Position numbers and translations under genes: made by a program | In this document: piece by piece, positions 7,779 through 16,021 of the stretch | Numbering within the stretch: the first letter of the stretch is position 1 | Layout: each line of letters begins with the position of its first letter | NCBI GenBank assembly: GCA_958427355.1 | Contig: CAUACA010000005.1 | Location: forward strand, 1-64,000 | Origin: an uncultured Collinsella sp. | GTDB taxonomy: Bacteria; Actinomycetota; Coriobacteriia; Coriobacteriales; Coriobacteriaceae | DNA: 64,000 nucleotides | Reading direction: 5' to 3' | The notes under the pieces: generated by a model | Databases searched by the model: none | What the model saw: the letters and a program-made list of their open reading frames with translations, nothing else | What the model was told of the DNA's origin: nothing

Positions 7779-9422
7779 TCACGCCCTATAGAACACGTTG
7801 TCGGCAAAGAAGTCGGCCGGGGACTCCATGCAGGCAATCTCACCGTCAAACATCATGGCAACGTCATCGGCAACCTGCTCGGCAAAATCCAGATCGTGCG
7901 TGGCCATGATGACGGTGCCGCCAGCCTTCGCATGGTCACGCAGGGCGCGGGCGATGATGCGGCGGCTGAACAGGTCTAGACCCTTGGTGGGCTCATCGAG
8001 CAATAGCAGTTCGGGGCCGATTAGCAGCAGTTTTGCCAATGCAAGCAGTTGACGCTGCCCGCCCGAAAGATCGTACGGATGGCGTCCATCCAGACCCGAC
8101 AACCCCAAGCTCGCCGCACGCTCCCGCGCCAAGTTCTCGTCATATCCGCAGGTCGAGGCCCATTCCATCAGCTCATCGCGAACCGTCTCGGCAACCAGCA
8201 ATGCTTTGGGATTCTGAGGCAGCAGCGCCGCCGAGGCCGCTCCGCGCACCATGCGGCCGCGCTGCAGCTTGGCGGTCTTCGCCAGCACCGAGAGCACCGT
8301 CGACTTGCCGCAGCCGTTACCGCCAACAACCGCATGCACCGCACCGGCCGAAAACGACGCATCGAGCCCACGCAACACCCAGCCGGACGCTCGATCGTAG
8401 CGAAACCAACCTTCCGACAGGGTGGTAGCCGACCCAGCGTGCATTTTTTGGAGTATTCTGCTTCCATCCGTGCGCGAGAAGGCTTCCAAGCCGTTCTCGA
8501 GCGACGTTTGCGCCACAAATTCGGACGATTTGTCCAATTCTGAACTTTTTTTCGCGCTCGATACGTCCCCGGGCGGCTCCAGAGAGCCCAAATTGTCCTC
8601 ACGCCTGCTGAATACTCCGTTTTTTGCACATCGGATGGCACCCCACCCCAACGTGTCATCGGAAAACAGCGATTCTCGGCGTCCCAAAGATGCCATATCC
8701 GCCGCCTCGTGCACGCGGCCATCCTCAATCCGGTACGCACACGTCGCGTATTCGAGCATTGGGCGCGGCTGATGCGTCGCCACAACAACCGTGCAGCCCA
8801 GCTCGCGATTCACACGAAACAGCGCGTGCAGGAAATTCTTCTCGGCAACGGGATCGAGCTGAGACGTGGGCTCGTCGAGCAGCAGCACGTGCGGGCGCAA
8901 CGCCAGAACGGCCGCCAACGACAGCAACTGTTTGCGACCACCCGAAAGCGTGTCAGTATCGCGGTGAAGCCAATCTTCCAGCCCAAAGAAATAGCTGGTC
9001 TCAGCTACGCGACGGCGCATCTCATCACGTGCTAGCCCCAAGTTTTCCAGGCCAAACGCCATCTCGTGCCACACGGTTTCGCACACGATCTGGTTCTCGG
9101 GATCCTGGAACACATAGCCCACGCGCTCCGCCGATGCCCGTACGTCTATGTCGGCAACGGGCTCGCCCAGCACGCGCAGTTCGCCAGTGCGCTCGCCCGC
9201 TGGAACGATCTCGGGCTTGAGCAGCGACAGCAGCGTCGACTTGCCCGAACCGGTACCGCCAACAAGCAGCGCAAACGCACCTTGGGGAACAGACCAGTCG
9301 AGCCCCTCGAGTGCCGACGCCTCAGCCCCGGGGTAGGTAAAGCTCAGACCCCGTACCTCAATCGCAGGCACATCGGAGCCGCACGCCCCGCCCGTTACCG
9401 AGCAGCTATCCAACCGAGCCAT
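7779..9422 (-). CDS. ecfA: Fused double ATPase of an ECF transporter (EcfA1-EcfA2)
   Basis: Two ABC ATPase domains in one chain of 547 residues that power the ECF transporter. Domain 1 has Walker A GGTGSGKST (near 56), signature LSGGRKQLL (near 160) and Walker B LLLDEPTSQLD. Domain 2 has Walker A GGNGCGKST (near 367), signature LSGGQRQLL (near 456) and LLLDEPTKGLD. ATG overlaps the ecfT stop (ATGA), so the two are translationally coupled. The linker at residues about 266-328 is encoded by a 189 bp element with inverted ends (8440-8628) that is exactly 63 codons long and keeps the frame open; it reads as a polar, S/E/K-rich segment. Family and role are sure; the substrate is unknown. Confidence 0.92.
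   Translation of the reverse strand: MARLDSCSVTGGACGSDVPAIEVRGLSFTYPGAEASALEGLDWSVPQGAFALLVGGTGSGKSTLLSLLKPEIVPAGERTGELRVLGEPVADIDVRASAERVGYVFQDPENQIVCETVWHEMAFGLENLGLARDEMRRRVAETSYFFGLEDWLHRDTDTLSGGRKQLLSLAAVLALRPHVLLLDEPTSQLDPVAEKNFLHALFRVNRELGCTVVVATHQPRPMLEYATCAYRIEDGRVHEAADMASLGRRESLFSDDTLGWGAIRCAKNGVFSRREDNLGSLEPPGDVSSAKKSSELDKSSEFVAQTSLENGLEAFSRTDGSRILQKMHAGSATTLSEGWFRYDRASGWVLRGLDASFSAGAVHAVVGGNGCGKSTVLSVLAKTAKLQRGRMVRGAASAALLPQNPKALLVAETVRDELMEWASTCGYDENLARERAASLGLSGLDGRHPYDLSGGQRQLLALAKLLLIGPELLLLDEPTKGLDLFSRRIIARALRDHAKAGGTVIMATHDLDFAEQVADDVAMMFDGEIACMESPADFFADNVFYRA
8440..8628. mobile_element. In-frame 189 bp palindromic (MITE-like) element inside ecfA
   Basis: Terminal inverted repeats of 22 bp (8440-8461 and 8607-8628): on one side TGCATTTTTTGGAGTATTC, on the other the complement of TGCAAAAAACGGAGTATTC, with six mismatches, mostly in an A/T run. 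The length is 63 codons, so insertion between the two ATPase domains of EcfA did not break the frame. I see no other copy in this window. The mobile nature is inferred from the ends and the position at a domain boundary. Confidence 0.6.
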
Positions 9423-10309
9423 CAGCCAAACCTCTTCTCATCAATCGCGTGCAATGCGCAAGGCAGCATCATCCAGGCAGCGTACACGACATAGCCCAGC
9501 CACGGCGCCGGCACCGAGAGCTGCGGATAAAACGAATACTGCGTCGTCGCGGTCCACGCCACCGCCACCGCGGCGGCGCCAAACAGTACGAGCCCGGCCA
9601 GCGCGGCAACGTCACTGCGCCCCAGCCGATACCGCGCATACGTCGTACGACGCGTCGCGGCACCCCACCCGCGCGAGCGCATCGCGTCCGCGCGCTCCAG
9701 CGAATCTTCCATGCCCCAGCCCATCAACACACTCGATGCCCGCAAGCGCGAGCGCACGGGGTCGGCCGGCGCACGCCCCGGTACATCAATCGCGTCCTGC
9801 ACCGCCAGCACCGTGCGGCCGCGGCACAAAAACTGTGGGATAAGCCGCATGCACATCGAGATCATAAGCGCGATCACCGGCGCGGCGTTGCCTAACAGTG
9901 CGAGCACCTTGTCGTATTCGAGCATCGACGCCGCGGCCTCAAACCACAGCACGCTCGCCACAAACAGCCCGCCCATGCACAGGCCGTATACCATGCTTTC
10001 CAGATACACCGCGCGCATGCCAATACGGAACAGCTCCGTCGAGCCCGAGGCGCTAAACAGCGGATTGACCAGCGCGATAATCAAAATCACCGGCAACTGC
10101 CAGCGAAGCGCCCCCAACGTGCGCGCAGCACCGCGCGTCGCAAGCCCGTACGCCAGCCCGCCCGCAAGCGACAGCGCGATCAGCACCGGTTGCATCGAGA
10201 ACATGGTGAGCCCCAGCGTCAGCACTATATAGAGTGCCGGCACAGCCGGATGCGACATCGAGAATGCCGCGACGGGCTCGCCGCCAAACTCCTCTCGTAT
10301 GTTGTCCAC
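9422..10309 (-). CDS. ecfT: ECF transporter transmembrane component EcfT
   Basis: The T subunit couples the ATPases to the S component. The product (about 295 residues) has several hydrophobic segments and the cytoplasmic coupling region typical of the family: SSVLMGWGMEDSLERADAMRSRGWG, which contains the two Ala-Arg-Gly-like coupling motifs (ERADAMRSRG matches ExADAMxxRG). The frame stays open to 10480, but that extra part is arginine/leucine rich and would nearly touch glmU, so a GTG at 10309 behind a G-rich stretch is preferred; an ATG at 10258 is also possible. The stop overlaps the ecfA start. The start is uncertain, the identity is firm. Confidence 0.85.
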   Translation of the reverse strand: MDNIREEFGGEPVAAFSMSHPAVPALYIVLTLGLTMFSMQPVLIALSLAGGLAYGLATRGAARTLGALRWQLPVILIIALVNPLFSASGSTELFRIGMRAVYLESMVYGLCMGGLFVASVLWFEAAASMLEYDKVLALLGNAAPVIALMISMCMRLIPQFLCRGRTVLAVQDAIDVPGRAPADPVRSRLRASSVLMGWGMEDSLERADAMRSRGWGAATRRTTYARYRLGRSDVAALAGLVLFGAAAVAVAWTATTQYSFYPQLSVPAPWLGYVVYAAWMMLPCALHAIDEKRFG

Positions 10310-10508
10310 GGGCACCCCCGTCCCCTCGCTCAAACGACAGCTCCGCAGCACCGCCAACGCCGCACGCAAGCAGCGCAAACGCCACGCCGGTGGCGCAAGC
10401 CTCAACCGCCGCAAACCAATCGCTACGCGCTCAACATATGCCTGCGGTATCATATTGCGCCGTGTATCGTTTCCAAACACACGTCTCTATAACGTAACAG
10501 GAGATCAC

Positions 10509-11921
10509 ATGGACGCAACCGCAATTATCCTCGCCGCCGGCGAGGGCACCCGCATGAAGTCGAACCACTGCAAGGTTTCGCACAAGATCCTGGGCAAGCC
10601 CATGGTCCAGTGGATCGTCGACGCCACCATCAAGGCCGGCTGCAGCCGCGTCGTGGTCGTCATCGGCAGCCACGCCGACGAGATGCGCGCCCTCATCGAC
10701 GGCGCCTACGCCAGCAGCGCCACCAAGGTCGAGTGCGTCGAGCAGACCGAGCGCCTGGGCACCGGTCACGCCGTGAAGGTCGCGCTCGAGGCCTGCGGCA
10801 TCACGCAAGGCCCCGTCGTCGTGCTCAACGGCGACTTGCCGCTCATCACCGCCGACACCGTCGCCAAGTTCGCACAGACCGTCGCTACCGGCGAGCTCGC
10901 CTGCACCGTCATGACCATGACCCCGCCCGACCCCTTCGGCTACGGCCGCATCAAGCTGGGCGCCGACGGCCAGATCGAGCGCATCATCGAGCAGAAGGAC
11001 TGCACGCCCGAGCAGGCCGCCACGCTGCTGGAGTGCAACGCCGGCTGCTACGCCTTTGACGGCGCGCAGCTCGCCGCCCACATTGACGAGATCGGCAACG
11101 ACAACGCGCAATCCGAGTACTACCTGCCCGACATGCTCGAGATCCTCAAAGGCCACGGCCAGGCGGTCTCCATCTTCCACTGCGATGACTACCGCGACGG
11201 CCTAGGCGTCAACAGCCGCATTCAGCTCGCGCAGCTCACCGCCATCGCGCGCGACCGCATCAACGAGCACTGGATGGCCGAGGGCGTCACCTTCATCGAT
11301 CCCACGCAGGCCTGGATCGGCCCCGACGCCGTTATCGGCCGTGACACCGTCGTGTGGCCGCAGACGCACCTGATCGGCCACGTCACCGTGGGCGAGGAGT
11401 GCCAGCTTGGCCCCAACAGCCGCCTCACCGACACCACCGTCGGCAGCGGCTGCATCATCGATGAGACTATCGCCATCGAGGCCGTCATCGAGAACGGCGT
11501 CGACTGCGGCCCGCGCGCCTACCTGCGCCCGGGCACCCACATGCTCGACGGATCCAAGGCCGGAACGCACGTGGAGATCAAGAAGTCCACGATCGGCGAG
11601 GGTTCCAAGGTGCCCCACCTGTCCTACATCGGCGACACCACCATGGGCTCCGGCGTCAACGTGGGCGCGGGCTCCATCACCTGCAACTACGACGGCGTCC
11701 ACAAGCACAAGACCGTCATCGGCAAGGACGCCTTCATCGGTTCCGACACCATGATGGTCGCGCCCGCCCAGATCGGCGACGGCGCGCTCGTGGCCGCCGG
11801 CTCCGTCATCACCGAGCCGGTCCCGGCCGACGCACTTGGCCTGGGTCGTGCCCGCCAGGTAAACATTGAGGGCTGGGCCGCCGATTACCGCCGCCGTCTG
11901 CACGAGGACGACGAAGCATAA
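10509..11921 (+). CDS. glmU: Bifunctional UDP-GlcNAc pyrophosphorylase / GlcN-1-P acetyltransferase
   Basis: Makes UDP-N-acetylglucosamine for peptidoglycan. The 470-residue product has an N-terminal nucleotidyltransferase domain (ILAAGEGTRMKS at 6, VLNGDLPL near 106, CNAGCYAFD near 177) and a C-terminal left-handed beta-helix acetyltransferase (RPGTHMLDGSKAGTHVEIKKS near 340, SYIGDTTMGSGVNVGAGSITCNYDG near 376, GSDTMMVAPAQIGDGALVAAGS). The ATG has AGGAG seven bases upstream. prs follows after about 190 bases with a terminator between, so the classical glmU-prs pair is not a tight operon here. It is divergent from the ECF operon. Confidence 0.97.
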   Translation: MDATAIILAAGEGTRMKSNHCKVSHKILGKPMVQWIVDATIKAGCSRVVVVIGSHADEMRALIDGAYASSATKVECVEQTERLGTGHAVKVALEACGITQGPVVVLNGDLPLITADTVAKFAQTVATGELACTVMTMTPPDPFGYGRIKLGADGQIERIIEQKDCTPEQAATLLECNAGCYAFDGAQLAAHIDEIGNDNAQSEYYLPDMLEILKGHGQAVSIFHCDDYRDGLGVNSRIQLAQLTAIARDRINEHWMAEGVTFIDPTQAWIGPDAVIGRDTVVWPQTHLIGHVTVGEECQLGPNSRLTDTTVGSGCIIDETIAIEAVIENGVDCGPRAYLRPGTHMLDGSKAGTHVEIKKSTIGEGSKVPHLSYIGDTTMGSGVNVGAGSITCNYDGVHKHKTVIGKDAFIGSDTMMVAPAQIGDGALVAAGSVITEPVPADALGLGRARQVNIEGWAADYRRRLHEDDEA

Positions 11922-11936
11922 CGTTTTATCAAGCAC

Positions 11937-11971
11937 AAAAGGAGCTGTTCCCATGGGGGCGGCTCCTTTTT
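11937..11971 (+). terminator. Terminator after glmU
   Basis: Stem AAAGGAGC...GCTCC TTTTT with a 16 nt loop, 15 bases after the glmU stop and followed by a run of T residues. Confidence 0.75.
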
Positions 11972-12114
11972 CTATCGTGACCTGCGCAACCGGATGAGTG
12001 GTCGGTTCGTGTCCGTTGACGGTAAAGACGTTATCAAGACTCGATAAACCCCGCCGCGCGGTTACAATGCAAAAAGGCATCTATATGGCATTCGATGTAT
12101 AAAGGAGAAGGGTA

Positions 12115-13101
12115 ATGCCGATTAATGATCCCGAGAAGTCGGAGAATATGCGCAAGTCCATCCGCGTGTATTCCGGTTCCTCCAACCGTCCCCTCGCTCA
12201 GAAGATTGCTGAGTACCTTGGGGTCGAGCTTTCGGGCCTTACGCTAAAGCAGTTCGCCAATGGTGAGATTTACGCCCGCTACGACGAGACCGTCCGCGGC
12301 GCCGACGTCTTCCTGATTCAGTCCGTGGCCGGCGGCAACGTCAACGACATGCTCATGGAGCTGCTCATCGCCACCGACGCTGCCAAGCGCGCATCCGCCC
12401 GCTCCATCACCGCCGTTATCACCCACTACGGCTATGCCCGCCAGGACCGCAAGGCCGGCCCGCGCGAGCCCATCACCGCCCGCCTCGTCGCCAACCTGCT
12501 CGAGCGCGCCGGCGTCAATCGCATCATCACCCTCGACCTGCACCAGGGCCAGATCCAGGGCTTCTTTGATATCCCGGTTAACCACCTGTCCGCGCTGCCG
12601 CTGTTTGGCCAGTACTACAACGACATGCACTTCGACACCGACAACCTGGTTGTCGTCTCCCCCGACGTGGGTCGCGCCAAGGCCGCCAAGAAGCTGTCCG
12701 ACATGCTCGGCTGCGACCTGGCCATCGCCCACAAGGGCCGTCCGCGCCACAACGCCGCCGAGGTCATGGGCATCATCGGTGACATCAAGGGCAAGACCTG
12801 CATCATCAACGACGACATGATCGACACCGCTGGCACCCTGTGCGCCAACGTCAAAGAGCTCAAGGCTATGGGCGCTGGCGACATCTACGTCTGCGCCACC
12901 CACGGCATCTTCTCCGGTCCGGCCATCGAGCGTCTGAACGACGCCCCGATCGTCGAGTGCCTCGTCACCGACGCCATTCCCGTCGAGGTCGGCGGCAAGA
13001 TCAAGACCATCTCGGTCGCCGAGGAGTTCGCTCAGGCCATCTCCGCCGTTTACCACGAGGAGCCCGTCTCCACGCTCGTCGGCGGCGATTTCGCGCTGTA
13101 G
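12115..13101 (+). CDS. prs: Ribose-phosphate pyrophosphokinase (PRPP synthetase)
   Basis: Makes phosphoribosyl pyrophosphate from ribose-5-phosphate and ATP, the shared precursor for purines, pyrimidines, histidine and tryptophan. The 328-residue product contains SSNRPLAQKIAEYLGV near 22, the flexible loop GYARQDRKAGPREPITA near 103, the signature LDLHQGQIQGFFDIPVNHL near 140 and the PRPP-binding loop INDDMIDTAGTL near 232. AAGGAGAAGGG precedes the ATG. It supplies the many pur genes and carAB in this window. A strong terminator follows. Confidence 0.97.
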   Translation: MPINDPEKSENMRKSIRVYSGSSNRPLAQKIAEYLGVELSGLTLKQFANGEIYARYDETVRGADVFLIQSVAGGNVNDMLMELLIATDAAKRASARSITAVITHYGYARQDRKAGPREPITARLVANLLERAGVNRIITLDLHQGQIQGFFDIPVNHLSALPLFGQYYNDMHFDTDNLVVVSPDVGRAKAAKKLSDMLGCDLAIAHKGRPRHNAAEVMGIIGDIKGKTCIINDDMIDTAGTLCANVKELKAMGAGDIYVCATHGIFSGPAIERLNDAPIVECLVTDAIPVEVGGKIKTISVAEEFAQAISAVYHEEPVSTLVGGDFAL

Positions 13102-13129
13102 CCTGCCGCGCATCATCTTTGATGCTTTT

Positions 13130-13161
13130 AAAGGGTCGGAAGCTCGCTTCCGACCCTTTTT
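13130..13161 (+). terminator. Terminator after prs
   Basis: Stem AAAGGGTCGGAAG with CTTCCGACCCTTT, short loop and T-run, 28 bases after the prs stop. Confidence 0.92.
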
Positions 13162-13182
13162 CTATCCCTCGCCAACCTTCCC

Positions 13183-13384
13183 TGGACAATTAGTTCAGAT
13201 ACGTATTTTTTTAAAGCTCCAAAGGACCGTTCGGAGCCTTCTGAGCTCCCCAGCGGATGCCATGCCGTCCAAATCTCATCGTTCTCGAGTACAACCGCTG
13301 CATATTTACCCTCAAATCGCCCTCAAGGGCCTTAGGCACGCCTCGAACGCCCGCCGCCTTATACGTATCTGAATTAACCGTCCA
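13183..13384. mobile_element. 202 bp element with 24 bp inverted ends, copy A
   Basis: Left end begins TGGACAATTAGTTCAGATAC and runs to 13206; the right end is its complement with three mismatches. Copies at 14700-14903 and 39128-39331 share the same ends and nearly the same length but not the interior. The interior here contains a hairpin (AGCTCC...GGAGC) next to a T-run. It fills most of the 437-base gap between prs and the endonuclease-like gene. No target duplication is evident. Confidence 0.8.
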
Positions 13385-13538
13385 GTAGCTATCGTCAACC
13401 TTCGCGGCAGAGCTCAATTTCCTGCAATCCCCTCAACCGATTTCATAACACCCAGCCGTTCATGGCGCGCAGCGCCCCGCTGAGCGAAAAGAACGGTATG
13501 GGGGTCGCATTCTGCCGCCAACTTAGTACGTTATAGCT

Positions 13539-14666
13539 ATGACGACCGTGATTTCACATTTCTCCGCCCTCCGCGCAATTCGTCGCGCACGACGGGCGTA
13601 CTCTGCCCTACCCTGGGACTCCGTTGATAGTGAACAGCAAGCACAGGCCTTGGCTAGCTGCATTCCCAATAATGACGCGATAGACTTTGACGCACTTTCG
13701 ATACTCGATGCCTGGAATGAAGATGATTCCGAACTACTCGATCTTCTCGTTTCAGACGAAGACAACAGACGCCCCGACAAGCGGCTTCTTCAGCATATTC
13801 TCACCGCTCCGCTTCCTGAAGGTGCAATTATGCACGTCGAGGCCGACATCTACGCAACGTCTCCTGCCGTGACAGCCATGCTTTGTTCCAAAAATGAATC
13901 AGTCGCCAAAACCTTGATGCTTCTCATGGAACTGCTCGGAACCTACTCCCTTCCTCCCGGGGCAACATACCCCATTGCCTATGACGGCATCTGGCCCGAG
14001 GGCGATGACTACGAAGCGATGGACGACCTCGATTGCCGGGGCGACCAGTCGGCGACCGAACAGCAGAACGAAACCCGCTACGAACAGGCACACTACAAAT
14101 GCGAGCCCGCCACGACCATCGAAGATCTCGAGGCTGTTGCACAGCTTGCCAAAAGTAGCTCATACACATCGTTTCGCACGGCAGTCAAACTTGCCCGACC
14201 CGGATCTGCATCCCCAGCCGAATCCCTAATGTTTGCCGTTCTCGGAGCGCCCATGCGCTTTGGAGGATTCGGATGTTGCAGTCTGCCCATGGGAGGCCTG
14301 CTACTCAACTATCGAATCGACTTCGACACTCTTGCGGTCAACATGTCCTCGGGCATCCCCTATGCCATCTGCGACCTATATTGCCCGGCAGCCGGAGTCG
14401 ACAACGAATACAACGGAATTGGGCATGAGCTTCAAAACGCTCGCATCCACGATGGCAATCGAAATAATGGCCTCAAGGCAATGGGCATCCACGTCCTGGT
14501 TATCAATCGCGACCAAATGAAAGACCTTGTTGCACTCGAAGCCTTCGCCCAAACGATGCATCGACTCGCGGGAGTCCGATTCCGATACCGTATCAAGGGC
14601 TATCGCAAGCGTCAGGCCGCTTGGCTCAACGCTCTGCGGGCTGGAATCGGCCTTGCGGCGGTCTAA
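13539..14666 (+). CDS. Endonuclease-like protein (AbiEi/DUF559-type architecture), copy 1
   Basis: A 375-residue protein without assigned function. The C-terminal third (about 270-345) looks like a DUF559/Vsr-type nuclease fold: a D near 279 (CDLY), then EYNGIGHE at 290-297, HDGNR near 304, and GIHVLVINRDQ, matching the D...E-x-x-G-x-x-H pattern. The middle (about 100-135) reads ATSPAVTAMLCSK...LLMELLGTYSL, like the segment seen in AbiEi-antitoxin-like proteins fused to such nucleases. A second, related protein in this window (55109-56116) aligns along the same blocks (PATT, SASP, EYxGxxHE, GYRK/GYQRK). No clear Shine-Dalgarno precedes the ATG. The gene is bracketed by 202-204 bp repeat elements. 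Whether it cleaves DNA is inference. Confidence 0.65.
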   Translation: MTTVISHFSALRAIRRARRAYSALPWDSVDSEQQAQALASCIPNNDAIDFDALSILDAWNEDDSELLDLLVSDEDNRRPDKRLLQHILTAPLPEGAIMHVEADIYATSPAVTAMLCSKNESVAKTLMLLMELLGTYSLPPGATYPIAYDGIWPEGDDYEAMDDLDCRGDQSATEQQNETRYEQAHYKCEPATTIEDLEAVAQLAKSSSYTSFRTAVKLARPGSASPAESLMFAVLGAPMRFGGFGCCSLPMGGLLLNYRIDFDTLAVNMSSGIPYAICDLYCPAAGVDNEYNGIGHELQNARIHDGNRNNGLKAMGIHVLVINRDQMKDLVALEAFAQTMHRLAGVRFRYRIKGYRKRQAAWLNALRAGIGLAAV

Positions 14667-14699
14667 ACGGCGAATCACCCGCGCGCCGCCGAACAGGAC

Positions 14700-14903
14700 T
14701 GGACAGTTAGTTCAGATACGTATAGATGGACACATTGAATTAGGCTGTTTTGCAGCTATCTCTATACCATTCGCCCTATTTGAAGGCAGGGTAGACTTCA
14801 AAACAGCGCCATATGGACTAACTAAAGCTCCGAAACAACGTATCGGCATTGAATTGAGCACTTCGAGTCCTCAGAACTTATACGTATCTGAACTAACTGT
14901 CCA
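14700..14903. mobile_element. 204 bp element with 24 bp inverted ends, copy B
   Basis: Perfect 24 bp terminal inverted repeats (14700-14723 and 14880-14903, starting TGGACAGTTAGTTCAGATAC). It starts 34 bases after the stop of the endonuclease-like gene, whose other side carries copy A. The AT-rich interior differs from copies A and C. It occupies most of the 350-base gap before pth. Confidence 0.85.
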
Positions 14904-15017
14904 CCTCTGATTTCGACGGCCGTCCAAACGCCCCTAAATGCCCTCAATTACCCTCCATTTGACAGCGGCAACAGGGTCGCTCACCATAGCAGGCGACAAA
15001 TCAACGAAAGGATAAAC

Positions 15018-15647
15018 ATGGCAGCTGCACAGCCGCTTAAGATTCGCATGGTTGCCGGACTTGGCAACCCTGGCGAGGAATATGCCGAGACCCGTCACAA
15101 CGCTGGTTTCAAAGCAATCGACGAGCTGGCCCGTCAGGCCGGCGTCACGTACTGGAAAAACCAAGCAGGCGCCGAGGTCGCGCTCATCAACATCAACGAT
15201 CCCGAGGAAGAGGGCGGTAAGCGCCAGATTGTACTGGTCAAGCCGCAGTCGTATATGAATACCTCGGGTGGCCCCATCTCCAAGCTCTGCCGCGAGTACA
15301 AGATCAAGGCCGAGGAGCTGCTCGTAATCCACGACGAGCTCGATATTCCCGCCGGCGACGTCCGCGTTAAGGTGGGCGGCGGCCACGCCGGTCACAACGG
15401 CCTGCGCTCCATCATCGACAAGATGGGCAGCCGCGACTTCAGCCGCATCCGCACCGGCATCGGCAACCCTCCCGGCAAGATGGCCGTCGCCGACTACGTT
15501 CTTAAGCAGCTGCGCGCCCGCGAGGCCGAGGATTTCCAGGACACCTGCGCCCGCGCGGCCGACGCCGCCGGCCTGGCGATCGTGCACGGCGTGGTCTATG
15601 CCCGCGACCACGTCAACGGTGCCGCCTCCGCCAACGGCAAGCACTAA
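15018..15647 (+). CDS. pth: Peptidyl-tRNA hydrolase
   Basis: Releases tRNA from peptidyl-tRNAs that drop off the ribosome. The 209-residue product has GLGNPGEEYAETRHNAGF near 15 with the catalytic histidine, KPQSYMNTSGGP near 75, HDELDIPAGDVRVKVGGGHAGHNGLRSI near 108 and FSRIRTGIGNPPG. A GAAAGGA Shine-Dalgarno precedes the ATG. It appears to be monocistronic, with a repeat containing a strong terminator downstream. Confidence 0.96.
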   Translation: MAAAQPLKIRMVAGLGNPGEEYAETRHNAGFKAIDELARQAGVTYWKNQAGAEVALININDPEEEGGKRQIVLVKPQSYMNTSGGPISKLCREYKIKAEELLVIHDELDIPAGDVRVKVGGGHAGHNGLRSIIDKMGSRDFSRIRTGIGNPPGKMAVADYVLKQLRAREAEDFQDTCARAADAAGLAIVHGVVYARDHVNGAASANGKH

Positions 15648-15660
15648 AACCTACCATTTA

Positions 15661-15838
15661 GGGACAGGTTTATTTTGGCAGGTTTTATCTGCGAAAACGC
15701 CACAGTCGGCACATCGCAATAAACACGCTGCCACCATACATGCATAGCACCCCAAAGGGGGCCGGCCTCATCACAACCCGAGGCCGGCCCCCTTTGCCGT
15801 TTTACCTGATAAAACCGACCAAAATAAACCTCTTCCCC
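15661..15838. repeat. 178 bp inverted-end element containing a terminator
   Basis: Ends GGGACAGGTTTATTTTGGC (15661) and the complement of a similar sequence (15808-15838) form an imperfect inverted repeat of about 29 bp. A related end (ACCAAAATAAACCTGTCCC) occurs alone near 26691-26711. Inside is a perfect 16 bp stem, 15754-15769 with 15780-15795. Together with the nfn promoter it fills the 374-base gap after pth. Confidence 0.65.
15754..15797 (+). terminator. Strong hairpin, likely terminator of pth
   Basis: Perfect 16 bp GC-rich stem (AAAGGGGGCCGGCCTC and its complement) with a 10 nt loop, ending in CCCTTTG. The T-run is short, so it may be a hairpin that terminates both ways. Confidence 0.6.
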
Positions 15839-15910
15839 TTTGGTAGGCCAAAGTGGATAAACCCTGCTCCCAACAGCCGAAGACACACGTAAGTGACATG
15901 TCCATGAGGG

Positions 15911-15916
15911 TATAAT
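15911..15916 (+). promoter_or_regulatory. Probable -10 box upstream of the NfnAB-like operon
   Basis: A consensus TATAAT about 105 bases before the start codon. No good -35 hexamer is seen at 16-18 bases upstream. Confidence 0.4.
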
Positions 15917-16021
15917 TTGCACCGTATGTCTGCACAACGCCTGTGCGCGTACGGTTTTATTCGGGCTACCGTCCATTTCCGTGGAGGCACGGTTCGGCGG
16001 CCCTAACAAGAGAGGGGTTCT

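Noticed and set aside
10310..10480. Upstream extension of the ecfT frame
   Set aside because: Arginine-rich, without hydrophobic segments, and it would leave only 28 bases to the divergent glmU start.
10310..10508. Possible vitamin riboswitch before the ECF operon
   Set aside because: I found no cobalamin, TPP, FMN or preQ1 consensus in this short region, so no riboswitch is claimed.
13211..13417. 68-codon minus-strand frame inside repeat element A
   Set aside because: Neither copy B nor C has a related peptide, so it is unlikely to be a real gene of the element.
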